Part shown: piece after piece, positions 60,791 through 64,000 of the stretch
Layout: every line of letters starts with the position of its first letter
Numbering within the stretch: the stretch's first letter is position 1
Assembly (NCBI RefSeq): GCF_905220365.1
Contig: NC_061124.1
Coordinates: 436,501-500,500 of the forward strand
DNA: 64,000 nucleotides
DNA from: Vanessa cardui
Lineage: Eukaryota > Arthropoda > Insecta > Lepidoptera > Nymphalidae
Direction: 5' to 3'
Notes under the pieces: generated by a model
What the model was told of the DNA's origin: nothing
What the model saw: only the letters and a program-made list of their open reading frames with translations
Databases searched by the model: none
Position numbers and translations under genes: made by a program

Positions 60791-62867
60791 CATTGATGAT
60801 GATGCAGCTAGCATTTAATTATATCACCCGTACACACAATACAATGCATGAAGGAAACATATGTAAATACATTTATAATATATATAAATATAGTACATAA
60901 AAACAGGAACGGGGACATATGTAATGTACGGCTATTTTATTACTCAACTATATATAAATTCAAGTAGAAACAACACTCTTGTATTTTTTGTCAATTTTAT
61001 ATATGCATATCTGTAATCAGCTATTAATAATTGTTGACAGGTTTGAAAATATGCCTTCGTTGCACAAATAAGTGCCCCGTGTGTCGTGTCGGATAATAGA
61101 TTCAAAAAAATATCAAAGCGCCGTGCAACGCCCTTGTATAAAAAACTACCGGCTGTTAAAGTAGGTTGTAGCTATATTGTTGTTAAAGAATATAATTAAT
61201 ATAAAACAAATTTAATTAGATGAACAAATTGGATTTCTTGTTGTTACTCGTTGAATATTAAACAATTGTTCGTTCTGTTCCACTTTGACGACAAATAGAA
61301 TTTATTTACATTCATGGCCCAAATTCGACTTATATTCCTGTCTGAGAAACGAATTCGTCAAATATATAATTTATTGCTTTCGTAGAAAGTTTAAGAAAAT
61401 GTGTTCTATAAATTCGTTCGTTTGAAAAATCGCTTTTATTTATAAATTATACGGCTGATCATGTCGGCGAGCGAGCGTGGCACAAACGCCTGCGTCGGCG
61501 ACTTATCAGCAACGCGTTGTCATCGATGAGATTAAGTAAAATTACTACGGCCAAGAGTTTCCCGAGTTTAAGGAGTGAATGTAGAGATAATTAGTTTTCG
61601 CTTCGCTGGATCGCGCACGTGTGTTCGATGCTTAAGCGCTATATCGTCTCTTGTATGTCACATGATACTCATTAGAGTTTTAAAATATTTTTTATACATA
61701 AATATTTTTTGACTAAACTGTTAAAAAAATCACATTCATATCTTAAATGACAGCCCTGATCATTCTCCTATCTATATCCATCAGTCTAGTTTAAGAAGAA
61801 GAATTAAAGGCTTAACACGGCGCGGTGTTTAAACTATTGATATAGATACCTACATAAAGATTATTTAGATTTTCTTATGACGGTATTTTATATAAACAAG
61901 TTTTTGATGACTTCTTGACTTTTCATTTTAGTATTTAATAAAAGCGGATGTGACGTCACCGCCGTACGGACGTAATCTCCGTTTTTTGTACATATAGATA
62001 TGACCTACATCGGTGCTTTATGAAAGCCCAACCCACACTAAGCCTAGGTATACAAAAACTTTGTGAAAGCCGCCATGAGGAAGGTTGGATGTAATGATTA
62101 TTTATATATACATAAATTATGTTGCTATATACATTATATGTCGCCGCTATATTATTTTTATACATTTCGTGTATTCAATATTTCATTTCATATATATTGT
62201 ATATAATTTTACATAATCGTCAATATTAAGCAATCTAATTTATGAATTTCAGGCAGACTTAGACCCATACATAGAATCAGTGCCACACAGACGCAGCACG
62301 TCTACTAACGCTCCTATAGACATAAGTCACGCACACATCGACATCATCTACGGGCCGTACAGGGTGTAGAGGGAGCTACACAAAGACGAACAGAGGGAAA
62401 GTTAAACACAGAGAGGATTTTTGGAGGTTGATTTTGTGGGTGTAGACGGAGGGTGAACGGCCTCCCAAACGACCTTCAGACGGAGGGCGGTGGGCGGGCG
62501 TCTCGGAAGCCTTTCGTGTTCGGTTAGGAACATTTGTTATTAGGATGTCTGGGAGGCTCGAATACGAATTTGCGACTATTTATGATGTATTGCCGCGCGA
62601 CTGATTCGAAGGGTTGACGGGCGCCGCAATAAAAGGTATTTCCTAACACTTTCGGATAAAAGTATGCTAACGGTTCGACGGCTCAGTTTTAATATTAGAT
62701 ATCAAAGGTTGCGAGCACGGCCTGGCTGCCTGTATGACGATCACAGGAGAATATGTTCCGCTTGTTATAAAGTAATAATTACTTTCATAACTTCACCTAC
62801 TTATTATTCTGAAATCGCAATATACTCGTCTGTAATGTTTAGGTCGGTGAGTGAGTTTGTGTACTAA

Positions 62868-62940
62868 CAGGCTCAAGGGACATCGCGACTTACATATCAC
62901 GGTTGCCAGCGGATTGCCAGTGTATGACATAAATTATATT
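62868..62940 (-). repeat. Diverged copy of the 'gtaagtggtcacc' repeat, minus orientation
   Basis: CAGGCTCAAGGGACAT, then ATCACGGTTGCCAGCGGATTG follow the order of the reverse complement of this family (...caggcacaagggacataac...ccaaggttggtggcgcattgg...). Diverged, and flanks are unclear. Confidence 0.4.
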
Positions 62941-64000
62941 TAGATAAAAACTTCTTTAAAAAAAATTACTAGTTTCCTAAATACGCGTTAACTATTGATT
63001 ATACTTTTTTAAGACAATAAATTCATATTTATTGATTTAGATTTTAGTAAACAATTTAATTAAAGAATTTAAATTATAAGGAAGTAATAATCGGCCAAAT
63101 GATAAAATCTGTGCATTAAATGAAGGTTGCACAGGTTTTATTATATTTAACCAGAAAGCTAAACCTTTATATGGACCGTAACAATATTTTATTTGTCTTC
63201 AAAGTTAAACAACATTTTTAATTGTTTTCTTATATATACAGAACAGTATTTTAAATTTCAATTTTTTAATAATAATAATATGTAGCATTGTCTTAGAGAC
63301 TTAGGGGATCGCACTTGCGACGTTGTAAAAGTATCGCCGAGCCATTAAAACTGAGGCATTAGTCTATAATACAATACTTGTTTGTAAATTATACGCGATC
63401 AGCGTTCAACGAATGTAAAAAGAGAATCCTGTGTGTCGGAAGTCGTGTCACTAATCCGAAGTAAGCCCGGGGCGTGGATTAAGTCTCCTCACTCTCTCGT
63501 CTTCAAAAATCCGTGGAAACACAAGTGTGACATTATAGGCTGTCTCTGCCTTGCAGTTCAACAAAGCTTATCACCTTACTTTAATATTTATGTGTCTTGA
63601 TTTTACCAATACATACAATTAGCAAGATGTATGGTTGCAGATGAGGAATTAGAATAGTTTCTGCTAAGTTGTCACCAACTCAATGCCAACTTATAAACCA
63701 TTCGCTTCTATCCCCACTAACCGTGGAATCTAAGTTATTATCCTTATTTAATGAGAAATTAAATTCAATCATATTGTTTTTAATACTTTATTTAAATAAA
63801 AATTTGCTAAAGGGTATCATATCTAAATGGGCCAAATGTCAACATCTAACTCCACAATTTCAATTCCCAAAGATAAAAAAACACTAAAGTACAATCCATC
63901 GGAACACCCACAGCTTTTTGCCATTTATTAATTCAATAAAACAGTGGCCATTTGAGTTATTCTTTCTGTGATTTTCCTCCTGAAATTGTCCGAAACATAA

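Larger units (their letters stand above)
51290..64000. other. DNA upstream of the E74B exon; possible E74A intron
   Basis: AT-rich DNA without a supported coding exon. It includes GC patches near 55030-55090, 56930-57120, 58040-58320, 59520-59660, 61460-61630 and 62260-62530, several repeat fragments, two NRF1/Ewg-type sites and, near 59886, a recursive-splice-like site on the E74 strand. If the latter is real, this DNA is intron of a longer E74 transcript whose first exon lies beyond 64000. I did not find the E74A N terminus here. Confidence 0.6.

Overview
This window looks like a piece of insect nuclear genome, most likely from a butterfly or moth (Lepidoptera). It is AT-rich, its few coding blocks are short and separated by introns of many kilobases, and it carries repeat fragments typical of lepidopteran genomes: SINE tails ending in a gatttgattt-like run, the 'tgatggtaagtggtcacc' repeat common in butterflies, and tRNA-derived SINEs. 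I saw no bacterial features, rRNA, convincing functional tRNA or CRISPR array.

The window is dominated by one minus-strand gene, the ecdysone-induced ETS transcription factor E74 (Eip74EF). Four coding exons can be linked by splice sites and reading phase. In transcript order they are 50910-50517 (N terminus with its own ATG), 32904-32782 (a 123-nt exon that can be kept or skipped without changing frame), 24397-24194 (Ser/Pro-rich linker), and 6181-5652 (basic region, complete ETS DNA-binding domain, stop). Every junction is phase 1. With all four exons the protein is 416 residues; skipping the 123-nt exon gives 375. The N terminus is not the E74A start I remember, so I read this as the E74B-type isoform.

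Layout: 1-2297, downstream flank with a MITE and a SINE; about 2298-5651, probable long 3' UTR; 5652-6181, last coding exon; 6182-24193, an 18-kb intron with GC-rich islands, an ecdysone-response-like site and ETS sites; 24194-24397, exon; 24398-32781, intron with several SINE remnants; 32782-32904, frame-neutral exon; 32905-50516, a 17.6-kb intron; 50517-50910, first coding exon, preceded by a leader with a 91-codon upstream ORF and a TATA/Inr-like promoter near 51264-51289; 51290-64000, upstream DNA. The upstream DNA holds a recursive-splice-like site on the same strand near 59886, which suggests that a longer isoform (E74A-type) starts outside the window and is transcribed through it.

The most interesting points are the frame-neutral exon, the recursive-splice-like site with its 45-nt phase-1 'RS exon', the long upstream ORF ending 2 nt before the E74B start, a CtBP-type PLDLTV motif in the isoform-specific N terminus, and candidate hormone-receptor, ETS and NRF1/Ewg sites in GC islands of the introns. 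All regulatory-site calls are motif readings only. No second protein-coding gene can be supported.
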